64,000 nt of DNA from Tabrizicola fusiformis (GCF_013328815.1 NZ_JABUHN010000006.1:236860-300859); one strand, 5' to 3'; positions 17,960 through 26,413 are shown, counted from the stretch's first letter. Notes: a model not told the origin generated them from the sequence alone. Numbers and translations are program-made.

Positions 17960-18805
17960 TTAATGCCGTTGCGACGGGTGCCAGAAGGTCACCCCCCGTT
18001 CGATCAGCGCGACCAGCCCGTAAAAGGCCGATCCCGCCAGCGCCGCCACCGCGATCTCGGCCCAGACCATGTCCAGACCCAGCCGCCCCACTTCGGCGGT
18101 GATGCGGAACCCCATGCCCACGATCGGGCTGCCGAAGAACTCTGCCACGATGGCGCCGATCAGCGCCAGAGTCGTTGCGATCTTCAGCCCATTGAAGACG
18201 AAGGGCATCGCGGCGGGCAGCCGCAATTTGAGCAGCGTCTGCAGATAGCTGGCGCTATAGGTCGCCATCAGGTCGCGCTGCATCCGGTCGGTGGCGGCCA
18301 GCCCCGCCACCGTGTTCACCAGCACCGGGAAGAACACCATGACGACGACGACCGCCGCCTTCGACTGCCAGTCAAACCCGAACCACATCACCAGAATCGG
18401 CGCGATGCCGACGATGGGCAGGGCAGCGACGAAATTGCCCACCGGCAAAAGCCCGCGTTGAAGGAACGGGCTGCGGTCGATCAGCACCGCCGTCAGGAAG
18501 GCCGCCGAACAGCCAAGGATATAGCCCGAGAGCGCGCCCTTGACGAAGGTCTGCCGGAAATCGGCCCAAAGCGTTGGCAGGCTCACCGCAATCCGCGCAC
18601 CGATAGCCGAAGGCGGCGGCAGGATCACCCCCGGCACATTCAGCCCGCGCACCAACCCCTCCCAGACCACCAGCAGCGTGATGCCAAAGATCGCCGGAAC
18701 CAGCAGCCGCCCGGCGCGGCTCTGCACAACGGGCGATTGCGACAGGCCGACATTCAATGCCCAAGCCCCGGCCCAGAACATCAAGGACAGGATCACCAGC
18801 GTCAT
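17960..18805 (-). CDS. ABC transporter permease
   Basis: A 281-aa inner-membrane permease of the SsuC/ThiX class (BPD_transp_1 fold), with about six helices. The cytoplasmic EAA-like loop reads MATYSASYLQTLLKLRLPAAMP, given here in part as SASYLQTLLKLRLPAA; it contacts the ATPase. It overlaps the upstream permease gene by 4 nt (ATGA) and is followed by the substrate-binding protein after 37 bp. Two different permeases in one operon imply a heterodimeric channel. Confidence 0.88.
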   Translation of the reverse strand: MTLVILSLMFWAGAWALNVGLSQSPVVQSRAGRLLVPAIFGITLLVVWEGLVRGLNVPGVILPPPSAIGARIAVSLPTLWADFRQTFVKGALSGYILGCSAAFLTAVLIDRSPFLQRGLLPVGNFVAALPIVGIAPILVMWFGFDWQSKAAVVVVMVFFPVLVNTVAGLAATDRMQRDLMATYSASYLQTLLKLRLPAAMPFVFNGLKIATTLALIGAIVAEFFGSPIVGMGFRITAEVGRLGLDMVWAEIAVAALAGSAFYGLVALIERGVTFWHPSQRH

Positions 18806-19668
18806 CGCACCATCCCCATCCGCCGCAGCACCCGGCCCTCGATCACGCCGACCGCCATCACCAGCACCGCCGCCACCAGCGCCGCGGCAAAGAGCGCCGC
18901 CCAGATCTGCACCGTCTGACCGTAATAGCTGCCCGACAACAGCCGCGCACCCAAGCCTGCCACCGCCCCCGTCGGCAACTCGCCCACAATGGCCCCCACC
19001 AACGAGGCTGCAATCCCCACCTTGAGCGAGGTGAAAAGATAGGGCATCGAGGACGGCAGCCGCAGCTTCCAGAAGGTTTCCCGCTTGCTCGCGCCATAGG
19101 TGGCCAACAGGTCAAGCTGCATCTGGTCGGGGCTGCGCAGCCCCTTCACCATGCCCACCAGAACCGGGAAGAATGACAGAAAGGCCGAGATGATCGCCTT
19201 GGGGATCAGCCCTTGCACCCCGATGGAGTTGAGAACCACAATGATCATAGGCGCGATGGCCAGAATGGGAATCGTCTGGCTGGCAATCGCCCAGGGCATC
19301 ACCGACAGGTCCATCGCCCGGTTGTGGATGATCCCCACCGCCAGCAGAATGCCCAAGCCTGTCCCCATGGCAAAGCCCAAGAGCGTCGCCGAAATCGTCA
19401 CCCAGCCGTGGTAAACCAGACTGCGCTTGGAACTCACCGCCATGCCGAAGGTCGATTTGACCAGCTCCGTCACCACCTGATGCGGCGTGGGCAACACCGG
19501 CCGCTCCTGATCCATCGTCTCGCCCAGCAACTGGCCAAAACCCGGCGCTGGCGCCCCCGCCCGCTCGGCCTGATCATAGACCCAAGGCGCATTCAGCCGC
19601 ACCGCCGCCGCATACCACAGCGCCACGATGATCAGAACGACCGTCACGACCGGAAGAATGCTCCTCAT
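18802..19668 (-). CDS. ABC transporter permease
   Basis: A 288-aa permease of the same class as its downstream partner. An N-terminal membrane anchor and a periplasmic insert of about 60 residues precede the core, in which TYGASKRETFWKLRLPSSMP is the EAA loop. It starts at ATG 19668 and its TGA overlaps the next ATG. Immediately upstream lies intergenic element copy B. A 6-codon mini-ORF begins in that element and ends by ATGA overlap on this gene's start, suggesting coupled translation. Confidence 0.88.
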   Translation of the reverse strand: MRSILPVVTVVLIIVALWYAAAVRLNAPWVYDQAERAGAPAPGFGQLLGETMDQERPVLPTPHQVVTELVKSTFGMAVSSKRSLVYHGWVTISATLLGFAMGTGLGILLAVGIIHNRAMDLSVMPWAIASQTIPILAIAPMIIVVLNSIGVQGLIPKAIISAFLSFFPVLVGMVKGLRSPDQMQLDLLATYGASKRETFWKLRLPSSMPYLFTSLKVGIAASLVGAIVGELPTGAVAGLGARLLSGSYYGQTVQIWAALFAAALVAAVLVMAVGVIEGRVLRRMGMVR

Positions 19669-19680
19669 GCCCCTTCCCCC

Positions 19681-19742
19681 TTCATCTTGGCCGAAATATC
19701 CTCGCGGGGAGGCCGAAGGCCGTGGGGGGCAGACAGCCCCCC
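19681..19742 (-). repeat. Intergenic element copy B, with mini-ORF leading into permease gene
   Basis: On the plus strand: TTCATCTTGG (19681-19690), CCG, AAATATCC (19694-19701), hairpin 1 (GGCC, GAA, GGCC at 19711-19721) and hairpin 2 (GGGGGGC with GCCCCCC at 19724-19742). On the minus strand the element ends CCAAGATGAA. This ATG opens a 6-codon frame whose TGA overlaps the permease ATG at 19668. Confidence 0.7.
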
Positions 19743-19761
19743 GGCGCGGCGGATCAGGGGC

Positions 19762-20559
19762 TCAGTCATCGGCATGGCCCGCCCGCAGCCCTTCGCGCAC
19801 GCGGTGGGCGATTTCGATGAATTCGCGGCTGTCACGGATGTCCAGCGGGCGCTCCTTCGGCAAAGGGCTGTCGATGACATCGGTGATCCGGCCCGGGCGC
19901 GGGCTCATCACCACGATCTTGGTCGAAAGATACACCGCTTCGGGGATGGAATGGGTCACGAAGCCGATGGTCTTGCCGGTGCGCGCCCAAAGCTTCAGCA
20001 CCTCTTCATTCAGCCGGTCGCGGACGATTTCATCCAGCGCGCCAAAGGGTTCGTCCATCAGAAGGATATCGGCGTCAAAGGCCAGCGCGCGGGCGATGCT
20101 CGCCCGTTGCTGCATCCCGCCCGACAATTGCCAGGGGAATTTCTTGCCAAAGCCCGCCAGTTCCACCAGATCCAGCACCCGCGCCACGCGCTCGTCCTGC
20201 TCGGCCCGGGAAAATCCCATAATCTCGAGCGGCAGCTTGATGTTGCCCGCGATGGTGCGCCACGGGTAAAGCCCCGCCGCCTGAAACACATAGCCATAGG
20301 CCCGCTTGCGCCGCGCCTCATCCGGGCTCATCCCGTTCACCGTCAGCGTGCCGCCGGTCGGATGCTCCAGTGCCGCAATGGACCGCAGGAAGGTGGTTTT
20401 GCCGCAGCCCGACGGCCCGATGAAGGAAACGAAATCGCCCTTGTTGATGGTCAGATTCACATCTTTCAGGGCGTGAACCGGGCCGTCGCTGGTCTGAAAC
20501 ACCAGATTGAGGCCCTTGGCCTCGATCACCGGCGCGGAAATGTTCAGGTTGTCTTTCAT
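19762..20559 (-). CDS. ABC transporter ATP-binding protein
   Basis: A 265-aa ATPase of the SsuB/TauB/ThiZ class that powers the adjacent permease pair. Walker A is GPSGCGKTT near residue 50, the Q-loop is in YVFQAAGLYPW, the signature is LSGGMQQRASIARAL, Walker B is ILLMDEPFGALDE, and the H-loop is in GFVTHSIPEA. Gene order and an 8-bp gap place it directly after the SDR gene in one operon. Between it and the next permease lies element copy B. Confidence 0.92.
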   Translation of the reverse strand: MKDNLNISAPVIEAKGLNLVFQTSDGPVHALKDVNLTINKGDFVSFIGPSGCGKTTFLRSIAALEHPTGGTLTVNGMSPDEARRKRAYGYVFQAAGLYPWRTIAGNIKLPLEIMGFSRAEQDERVARVLDLVELAGFGKKFPWQLSGGMQQRASIARALAFDADILLMDEPFGALDEIVRDRLNEEVLKLWARTGKTIGFVTHSIPEAVYLSTKIVVMSPRPGRITDVIDSPLPKERPLDIRDSREFIEIAHRVREGLRAGHADD

Positions 20560-20566
20560 GCGCCCC

Positions 20567-21265
20567 TCAGATTGACCGTGTCACGCCGCCATCGACCCGC
20601 AGGTTCTGGCCGGTGATATATCCCGCCCCGTCCGAGGCCAGAAAGGCCACCGTCCGGCCAATCTCCTCCACCGTGCCATAGCGCCCCATCGGAACCGAGG
20701 CGGCGCGGGCGTCGGTCTTGGGCAGACTGTCGATCCAGCCGGGCAGAACGTTGTTCATGCGGATGTTTTCGGCAGCATAGCGGTCGGCAAAGATCTTGGT
20801 AAAGGCCGCCAGCCCCGAGCGCGCCATGGCCGAGGTCGGGAACATCTCCGACGGCTCAAAGGCCCATGCCGTGGAAATGTTGATGATCGCCCCGCCGCCC
20901 TGCGCCTGCATGATCGGCGTCAAAAGGCGAGTGGGCCGCACCACGTTCAGGAAATAGACCTCCAGCCCCTTGTGCCAGTCTTCATCGGTGATCTCCAGAA
21001 TGGGCGCGCGCGGCCCGTGCCCGGCGCTGTTTACCAGAACGTCGATCCGGCCCCATTTCGCCATCGCGGCATCGACCAGCCGCTGAAGGTCGGGCACCGA
21101 CTGGTTCGAGCCGGTCACCCCCACGCCGCCCAGTTCCGCCGCCAGCGCCTCGCCCTTGCCCGAGGACGACAGGATGCCCACGGCAAAGCCATCCGCCGCC
21201 AGCGCCCGCGCCGCGCCTGCACCCATGCCGCTGCCCCCGGCGGTGATCAGTGCCACTTTCGTCAT
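20567..21265 (-). CDS. SDR-family oxidoreductase with atypical active site
   Basis: A 232-aa short-chain dehydrogenase fold. It has the cofactor loop TAGGSGMGAG, NSAGHGPRAP and INISTAWAFEPSEMFP. The catalytic Tyr-xxx-Lys is replaced: the helix reads PTSAMARSGLAAFTKIFADR. The C-terminal DGAGYITGQNLRVDGG is typical. It is the first gene of the ABC-transporter operon, with AGGAG upstream of ATG 21265 and a divergent cupin gene 65 bp away. Co-transcription suggests it acts on, or senses, the imported compound; its chemistry is uncertain without the usual catalytic residues. Confidence 0.8.
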   Translation of the reverse strand: MTKVALITAGGSGMGAGAARALAADGFAVGILSSSGKGEALAAELGGVGVTGSNQSVPDLQRLVDAAMAKWGRIDVLVNSAGHGPRAPILEITDEDWHKGLEVYFLNVVRPTRLLTPIMQAQGGGAIINISTAWAFEPSEMFPTSAMARSGLAAFTKIFADRYAAENIRMNNVLPGWIDSLPKTDARAASVPMGRYGTVEEIGRTVAFLASDGAGYITGQNLRVDGGVTRSI

Positions 21266-21330
21266 ATCGAATCTCCTGCCGCAGCGCGGCCATCTGCTAT
21301 GCTCGGGCGATCCGCAATAAGGAGATGCCC

Positions 21331-21735
21331 ATGCCCGACTGTATCAAACTGCGCCCCAGCTCTGCCCAGACCTATACCGGCAAGCAGGGCTTCTCCTATT
21401 TCGAAGGCATCGCCCGCGAGACGGCCGGTTCGCAGGCCATCTGCATGCATCTGCTGACCATCCCGCCCGGCGGCCGCGCCAAGGCGCACAAACACGCCAC
21501 CCACGAAACCGCCATCTACATGACCGAAGGTGTGACGGTGATGTATTGGGGCGAGCGTCTGGAAAACCGGATTGAGGTTTCGGCGGGCGATCTCCTCTAC
21601 ATCCCCGCCGACACGCCTCATCTGCCCTTCAACCCCGGCCCCGGCTCGGCCTCTGCCGTCATCGCCCGCACCGATCCGCATGAACAGGAAAGCGTGGTGC
21701 TGCTGCCGGAGTTGGAGGGGTTGGTGCCCGAATAG
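21331..21735 (+). CDS. Cupin-domain protein
   Basis: A 134-aa single-domain cupin. A Gly/His-rich motif 1 (PPGGRAKAHKHATHETAIYM) and motif 2 (GDLLYIPADTPHLPFNPG) supply the His/Glu residues of a mononuclear metal site. The start at 21331 is chosen because AAGGAG at 21319-21324 is six bases away; ATG 21325 would touch it. Divergent from the SDR/ABC operon, so probably part of the same metabolic unit. The substrate is unknown; small cupins of this type are often isomerases or decarboxylases, or bind the ligand without catalysis. Confidence 0.8.
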   Translation: MPDCIKLRPSSAQTYTGKQGFSYFEGIARETAGSQAICMHLLTIPPGGRAKAHKHATHETAIYMTEGVTVMYWGERLENRIEVSAGDLLYIPADTPHLPFNPGPGSASAVIARTDPHEQESVVLLPELEGLVPE

Positions 21736-21846
21736 CCGCCCGCTGTTATTTCGCGCTGTCACATCCCGGTCGCATGGCCGTCGCGTGACGGCCCCACACT
21801 CGGCCCTGCCCGCCAAGGGCAAACCCAACAGCCGAGGAGCCCCCCC

Positions 21847-22077
21847 ATGACCGATCTCAAGACCCGCGCCGAAGACGCCATCGCCACCGTGAGCGAAGCC
21901 GCCGAGACCGCACTGGAAACCCTGCGCGATGTCGCCACCTCTGCGCTGGACCAGCTGACCGGCGAAACCGCCGAGGATGGGGCGGAAGAAGCCGAAGAGG
22001 CGCTCGACGAAGACGAAGATGAGTCGGCTGAAGACGAGACCGACGAAGACGGCGACACCGAACACAGCGCCGACTGA
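21847..22077 (+). CDS. Small highly acidic protein
   Basis: A 76-aa protein with AGGAG eight bases before its ATG. The first half is a likely amphipathic helix (RAEDAIATVSEAAETALETL). From residue 40 on it is almost entirely Glu/Asp/Ala, with no aromatic residue. No family recognised. It lies between the cupin and the small gene at 22246 on the plus strand, convergent with dihydropyrimidinase. It may be an intrinsically disordered metal- or protein-binding peptide. Confidence 0.55.
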   Translation: MTDLKTRAEDAIATVSEAAETALETLRDVATSALDQLTGETAEDGAEEAEEALDEDEDESAEDETDEDGDTEHSAD

Positions 22078-22245
22078 GGCCATCCCTCCCCCCCCGCCGC
22101 GCCCTGTTGTGGGCGCGGCACCTGTCCGTATCCGCGCCACCGTCCGGCGCCGGAAGCCGGGCGCAGTCCGCCCGCCGCTGTCATTCAGCCGTTGCAGGAC
22201 CGGGCGAAGCTCCCGGTCGATTCCCCCCGTTGCAGGAGCGTGCCG

Positions 22246-22401
22246 ATGCCCATGACCACCGCCTTTGCGCCCACCGCCGCCGACCTGTCCGAGTTCTATT
22301 TCGACCCGGTCGGCGCCGCCCATGCCGATGACGACAGCCGCCCGGCTCCGGTCGCTGCTGCCACGCCGCAACCCGCCGCCCAAGAGGCGGAACCGGCCTG
22401 A
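22246..22401 (+). CDS. Possible small Pro/Ala-rich protein
   Basis: A 51-codon frame with AGGAG seven bases before the ATG. It encodes an N-terminus PMTTAFAPTAADLSEFYFDP and an acidic, Ala/Pro-rich remainder ending EAEPA. Support is limited to the Shine-Dalgarno, codon composition and its position in an otherwise empty gap. It may be a real short peptide or chance. Confidence 0.35.
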   Translation: MPMTTAFAPTAADLSEFYFDPVGAAHADDDSRPAPVAAATPQPAAQEAEPA

Positions 22402-22424
22402 CGCAGAAAGCGGGCGGCGGGTCA

Positions 22425-23879
22425 TCACACACCCGTCGCCGGAATGCCAGACCGGACCACCGGGCGCGGCGCGGTCAGGTCTTTCCACGCCGTCAGCGCC
22501 CGGTTGACCGCCGGGCGCGCCTCGCGCCCCACGAACTGGCCCCAGCCTTCCTGTGCCGCCACCTTGCCCTCGGTCACCGCCACGCGGCCCCGGGTCAGAG
22601 TGAATCGCGGCAGGCCCTTCACCGCCTGCCCTTCAAAGACGTTGTAGTCGATGGCCGACTGCTGGCTGCCTGCCGAAATGGTTTTTTCCGCCGCCGGGTC
22701 CCAGACCACCAGATCGGCATCCGCCCCCACCAGAACCGCGCCCTTCTTGGGGTAAAGGTTCAGGATCTTGGCGATATTCGTCGAGGTGACCGCCACGAAC
22801 TCATTCGGGGTCAGCCGCCCGGTGTTCACCCCATGGGTCCAGAGCATCGGCAGCCGGTCCTCCAGCCCGCCGGTGCCATTGGGGATCTGCGCGAAAGATT
22901 TCAGCCCGAAGCGTTTCTGCTCGGTGGTAAAGGCGCAATGGTCGGTCGCCACGCAAGAAAGCGACCCCGATTGCAGCCCGGCCCAGAGGCTGGCCTGATG
23001 CGCCTTGTTGCGGAAGGGCGGCGACATCACCCGGCGCGCGGCATGATCCCAGTCGGGGTGGAAATACTCGCTTTCATCCAGCGTCAGATGCTGGATCAGC
23101 GGCTCCCCCCAGACCCGCTTGCCCGCCTGACGCGCCCGGCGGATGGCCTCATGGGCATCCTCGCAAGAGGTATGGACCACATACAAAGGCACCCCGGCCA
23201 TATCGGCGATCATGATGGCCCGGTTCGTCGCCTCCCCCTCCACCTGCGGCGGGCGGGAATAGGCATGGGCCTCGGGGCCCACGTTGCCCTCGGCAATCAG
23301 CTTGGCGGTCAGTTCGGCCACCACATCGCCGTTTTCGGCATGAACCATGGCCAGCCCGCCCAAGTCCCCCACCCGGCGGAACGACGAGAACAGCTCGTCA
23401 TCATTCACCATCAACGCGCCCTTATAGGCCATGAAATGCTTGAAGCTGGTGATCCCGGCCTTGACCGAGGCTTCCATGTCATCAAAGACCTTCTGCCCCC
23501 ACCAAGTCACCGCCATGTGGAAGCTGTAGTCGCAATGCGCCCGGCCCGATTTGTTGTGCCACATCTGCGCGGCATCCATCAGCCCCTGCCCCTGCCCCGG
23601 CAGCACGAAATCGACAACCATCGTCGTGCCGCCCGCCAGCGCAGCGCGGGTGCCGGATTCGAAATCATCGGCCGAATAGGTGCCCATGAAGGGCATTTCC
23701 AGATGGGTATGCGGATCAATCCCGCCCGGCATGATGTAGCAGCCGGCCGCATCCAGAACCCTGTCCCCCGCAAGGTTCGGCCCGATGGCGGTGATCACCC
23801 CACCCTCCACCAGAACATCCGCGACATAGCTCAGATCGGCAGTGACGACCGTGCCGCCCTTGATGACCGTGCTGCTCAT
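22425..23879 (-). CDS. hydA: Dihydropyrimidinase (D-hydantoinase)
   Basis: A 484-aa amidohydrolase that opens the ring of 5,6-dihydrouracil or dihydrothymine to N-carbamoyl-beta-amino acids, the second step of reductive pyrimidine catabolism. The binuclear metal site is visible: HTH in GGIDPHTHLEMPF, the carbamylated Lys in ITSFKHFMAYKG near residue 150, His in VHAENG, and Asp in ATDHCAFTTEQKRFG. Length fits. It is the last gene of the operon with the GT61 and ureidopropionase-type genes. The first-step dihydropyrimidine dehydrogenase (PydA/PydX type) is not in this window. Confidence 0.93.
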   Translation of the reverse strand: MSSTVIKGGTVVTADLSYVADVLVEGGVITAIGPNLAGDRVLDAAGCYIMPGGIDPHTHLEMPFMGTYSADDFESGTRAALAGGTTMVVDFVLPGQGQGLMDAAQMWHNKSGRAHCDYSFHMAVTWWGQKVFDDMEASVKAGITSFKHFMAYKGALMVNDDELFSSFRRVGDLGGLAMVHAENGDVVAELTAKLIAEGNVGPEAHAYSRPPQVEGEATNRAIMIADMAGVPLYVVHTSCEDAHEAIRRARQAGKRVWGEPLIQHLTLDESEYFHPDWDHAARRVMSPPFRNKAHQASLWAGLQSGSLSCVATDHCAFTTEQKRFGLKSFAQIPNGTGGLEDRLPMLWTHGVNTGRLTPNEFVAVTSTNIAKILNLYPKKGAVLVGADADLVVWDPAAEKTISAGSQQSAIDYNVFEGQAVKGLPRFTLTRGRVAVTEGKVAAQEGWGQFVGREARPAVNRALTAWKDLTAPRPVVRSGIPATGV

Positions 23880-23894
23880 GACTCCGCTCCCCTA

Positions 23895-23975
23895 TTCATC
23901 TTGGCTCAAATATCCCGGGGGCGCCGATTGGTGCGCCATTGGTTCGAGAACCAATCGGCGCGGGGCTGGCCCCCG
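23895..23975 (-). repeat. Intergenic element copy C, with mini-ORF leading into dihydropyrimidinase
   Basis: On the plus strand: TTCATCTTGG at 23895-23904, AAATATCC at 23908-23915, a long hairpin 1 (CGCCGATTGGT at 23922-23932 with ACCAATCGGCG at 23950-23960) and hairpin 2 (GGGGC with GCCCC at 23962-23973). On the minus strand its CCAAGATGAA edge opens a 7-codon frame whose TGA overlaps the ATG of dihydropyrimidinase at 23879. Confidence 0.7.
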
Positions 23976-24003
23976 CTCCGCCACAGGCCGCAAGCGGGAC
24001 GCG

Positions 24004-25161
24004 TCATGCCGCGTCCCTTTCCTCGTCGCCGTCATCCTCGGGCAGGTCTTCCACCGCCATCGGGCGCAGGCGTTGTTCAGTCTCTGCCGCCAGACGCGCC
24101 ACGGCTTCGGCGCGGGCTTCGGGCGTCAGGTCGGGCCAGTCGGGGGTGTCTTCGGCAAGGAAGCCCCCGGCCACCAGCCCGGCGCGCAGCGCGGGGCGGG
24201 ACGGCTCCAGATAGATGAAGTTCGCATTGCGGGTTTTCTTCGGCGCATGGACCGACACAATCTCGGTCAGCCGCAGCGGCGCCTTGCCCAGAAACCAGCG
24301 CAGAGAGTCGCAGATATGACCGAAGGTCGGGCTGCGGCGGCGCTGGATTACTGCGACATTGCAGCCCGTCGGCGCGGCAAAGGACAAGAGGTGCAATGGG
24401 CTGCCCTCGGTTGCCACCACATGGGTGGCGGCGCGGAACATTGCGACCTGACGGGCGAGTTTGAACTCTTCGGGCCGGATCACCTCATATCCGGCGGCGG
24501 CGAAGAGCGCCTCCAGCCCCTCTTCATCCAGCACGCGGCCCCGCCGCGCAGGCTGGCCGGTGCGGGTGATATAGAAGCGCCGCCCCGCGCCCTCGGGCGT
24601 CCCCTGTGCCAGACGGTCGCGCAGGAAGGCCCGCGCCTCGGGGCGGCCATTCAGCAACTCGCCCGAGCCAAGCCCCTGTTCGGCCAGCAAAAGCCGCTCG
24701 GCCCGCGCGGGCGCCTCAAGCACCAGAACCGGCGGCAGGCCCAGAAGTTCGGCCAGTTGCGCGAAGGCTTTCTGCACATGCCGCACCTTGTCGAAGGGCC
24801 GGGCGAAGAACACCACGCCCGCCACCTCTTGCCCTGCCAATTCCGTCTCGGCCAGCGCCCAAAGCCGCCCGGTCGCCTCACACAGCATATGGCCGAAATG
24901 GCCCGAGATCACGCCCCCGAAGAGCCACAGCCCCGCCAGCTCCTGCACCGGCGCCGCACCTTCGGGCGCGCAGGTCACGGGCACCGTGGCAGAGCCGCCA
25001 AAACACAGGCTGTCCTCGACAAACCCCGCATCCGCGAAGGCGCCGCAGGGCTGCGGGCGCTCCGGCCCCATGGGTGGCACCAGAACCGCGCCCTCGACAA
25101 TCCGCCACCGCCCGGCAAGCGGCGTGGTGGGATCAAGCGGCAGGGCGCGGGGCTGCGACAT
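24004..25161 (-). CDS. GT61-family glycosyltransferase-like protein
   Basis: A 385-aa protein resembling the DUF563/GT61 glycosyltransferase family. Indicators are the GVISGHFGHMLCEATGRLWAL segment (given in part: GHFGHMLCEATGRLW), RRFYITRTGQPARRGRVLDE and the C-terminal ATHVVATEGSPLHLL block. An acidic tail follows. The gene starts one base after the stop of the ureidopropionase-type gene (TGA-C-ATG), so it is translationally coupled inside a pyrimidine-degradation operon, an unexpected place for a glycosyltransferase. I cannot say whether it modifies a sugar, a nucleoside or a surface glycan. Confidence 0.72.
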   Translation of the reverse strand: MSQPRALPLDPTTPLAGRWRIVEGAVLVPPMGPERPQPCGAFADAGFVEDSLCFGGSATVPVTCAPEGAAPVQELAGLWLFGGVISGHFGHMLCEATGRLWALAETELAGQEVAGVVFFARPFDKVRHVQKAFAQLAELLGLPPVLVLEAPARAERLLLAEQGLGSGELLNGRPEARAFLRDRLAQGTPEGAGRRFYITRTGQPARRGRVLDEEGLEALFAAAGYEVIRPEEFKLARQVAMFRAATHVVATEGSPLHLLSFAAPTGCNVAVIQRRRSPTFGHICDSLRWFLGKAPLRLTEIVSVHAPKKTRNANFIYLEPSRPALRAGLVAGGFLAEDTPDWPDLTPEARAEAVARLAAETEQRLRPMAVEDLPEDDGDEERDAA

Positions 25162-25162
25162 G

Positions 25163-26413
25163 TCAGGCAACGACTTCGGCGGTTTCCAGCACGGCATGGA
25201 ACAACACATCGGTTCCCGCCGCCGCCCATTCCGGGGTGATCTTTTCCGCCTCGTTATGGCTGAGGCCGTCCACACAGGGGCACATGATCATCACCGTCGG
25301 CGCCACCCGGTTGATCCAGCAGGCATCGTGCCCGGCGCCCGAGACGATATCCATATGCGACAGGCCCAGCCGCTCGGCACTGCCGCGCACGGTCTTCACC
25401 AGCGTGGGGTCAAAGGTCACCGGGTCGAAATGGCCGACCTCTTCAATGGCGCAGCCAAGGCCCAGTTCGCGCGCCACCGCATGGGCGGCGCGGATTACCT
25501 CGGCCTTCATGGCGTCCAGCTTGCCCTGTTCGGGGCTGCGGATGTCCACGGTAAACACCACCTTGCCCGGGATCACATTGCGCGAATTGGGGAAGACCTT
25601 GACCTGCCCCACCGCGCCCACCGCGTTGGGCTGATGCGCCATGGCGATCTGATGCACCCGTTCGGTGATGCGCGCCATGCCAAGCCCCGCGTTGACCCGC
25701 ATGTTCATGGGCGTGGAGCCGGTATGGGCATCCTTGCCGGTCAGGGTAATCTCCAGCCACCACAGGCCCTGCCCATGGGTAACCACGCCGATATCCTTGC
25801 CCTCGGCCTCCAGAATCGGGCCCTGCTCGATATGCAGTTCGAACATGGCGTGCATCTTGCGGGCACCTGTCACCTCATCCCCGACCCAGCCGATGCGGGC
25901 CAGTTCGGCCCCGAACGCCAGCCCGTCAAGGTCGCGGCGGCCTTTGGCGTAATCCTCGGTATGGATACCGGCAAAGACGCCCGAGGCGAGCATGGCCGGC
26001 GCAAAGCGGGCGCCTTCCTCATTCGTCCAGTTGGTCACCACGATGGGATGGCGGGTCTTGATCCCGGCATCGTTCATCGCCCGCACCACTTCCAGCGCGC
26101 CGAGAACCCCCAGCACGCCGTCATATTTGCCGCCCGTCGGCTGGGTATCCAGATGGCTGCCCATATAGACCGGCAGCGCCGCCGGATCGGTGCCGGGCCG
26201 GGTGAAGAACATATTGCCCATGGTATCGACGCCCATGGTCATCCCCGCCGCCTCGCACCAGCCCTTGAACAGGTGGCGGCCCTCATTGTCGGCATCGGTC
26301 AGGGTCTGCCGGTTGCAGCCCCCGGCAATGCCCGGACCGATCAGCGCCATCTCTTCGAGACTGTCCCAAAGACGTGCGGAATTGATGCGGAGGTTTTCCC
26401 CGGGCGCGGCCAT
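25163..26413 (-). CDS. Zn-dependent N-carbamoyl amidohydrolase (beta-ureidopropionase / HyuC family)
   Basis: A 416-aa M20-fold amidohydrolase of the PydC/HyuC/allantoate amidohydrolase family. It hydrolyses N-carbamoyl-beta-alanine to beta-alanine, CO2 and ammonia, the third step of reductive pyrimidine catabolism. The metal site motifs are GSHLDTQPTGGKYDG, TNEEGARFAPAM, ELHIEQGPILE and the C-terminal GLSHNEAE. The start MAAPGENLRIN at 26413 has GGAG seven bases upstream. It is the first gene of the operon and diverges from a RutR-like regulator across two RutR-type boxes. Confidence 0.9.
   Translation of the reverse strand: MAAPGENLRINSARLWDSLEEMALIGPGIAGGCNRQTLTDADNEGRHLFKGWCEAAGMTMGVDTMGNMFFTRPGTDPAALPVYMGSHLDTQPTGGKYDGVLGVLGALEVVRAMNDAGIKTRHPIVVTNWTNEEGARFAPAMLASGVFAGIHTEDYAKGRRDLDGLAFGAELARIGWVGDEVTGARKMHAMFELHIEQGPILEAEGKDIGVVTHGQGLWWLEITLTGKDAHTGSTPMNMRVNAGLGMARITERVHQIAMAHQPNAVGAVGQVKVFPNSRNVIPGKVVFTVDIRSPEQGKLDAMKAEVIRAAHAVARELGLGCAIEEVGHFDPVTFDPTLVKTVRGSAERLGLSHMDIVSGAGHDACWINRVAPTVMIMCPCVDGLSHNEAEKITPEWAAAGTDVLFHAVLETAEVVA

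Noticed and set aside
21266..21330. Riboswitch (TPP or other) before the ABC operon
   Set aside because: The 65-bp divergent gap is too short and shows no conserved riboswitch core.
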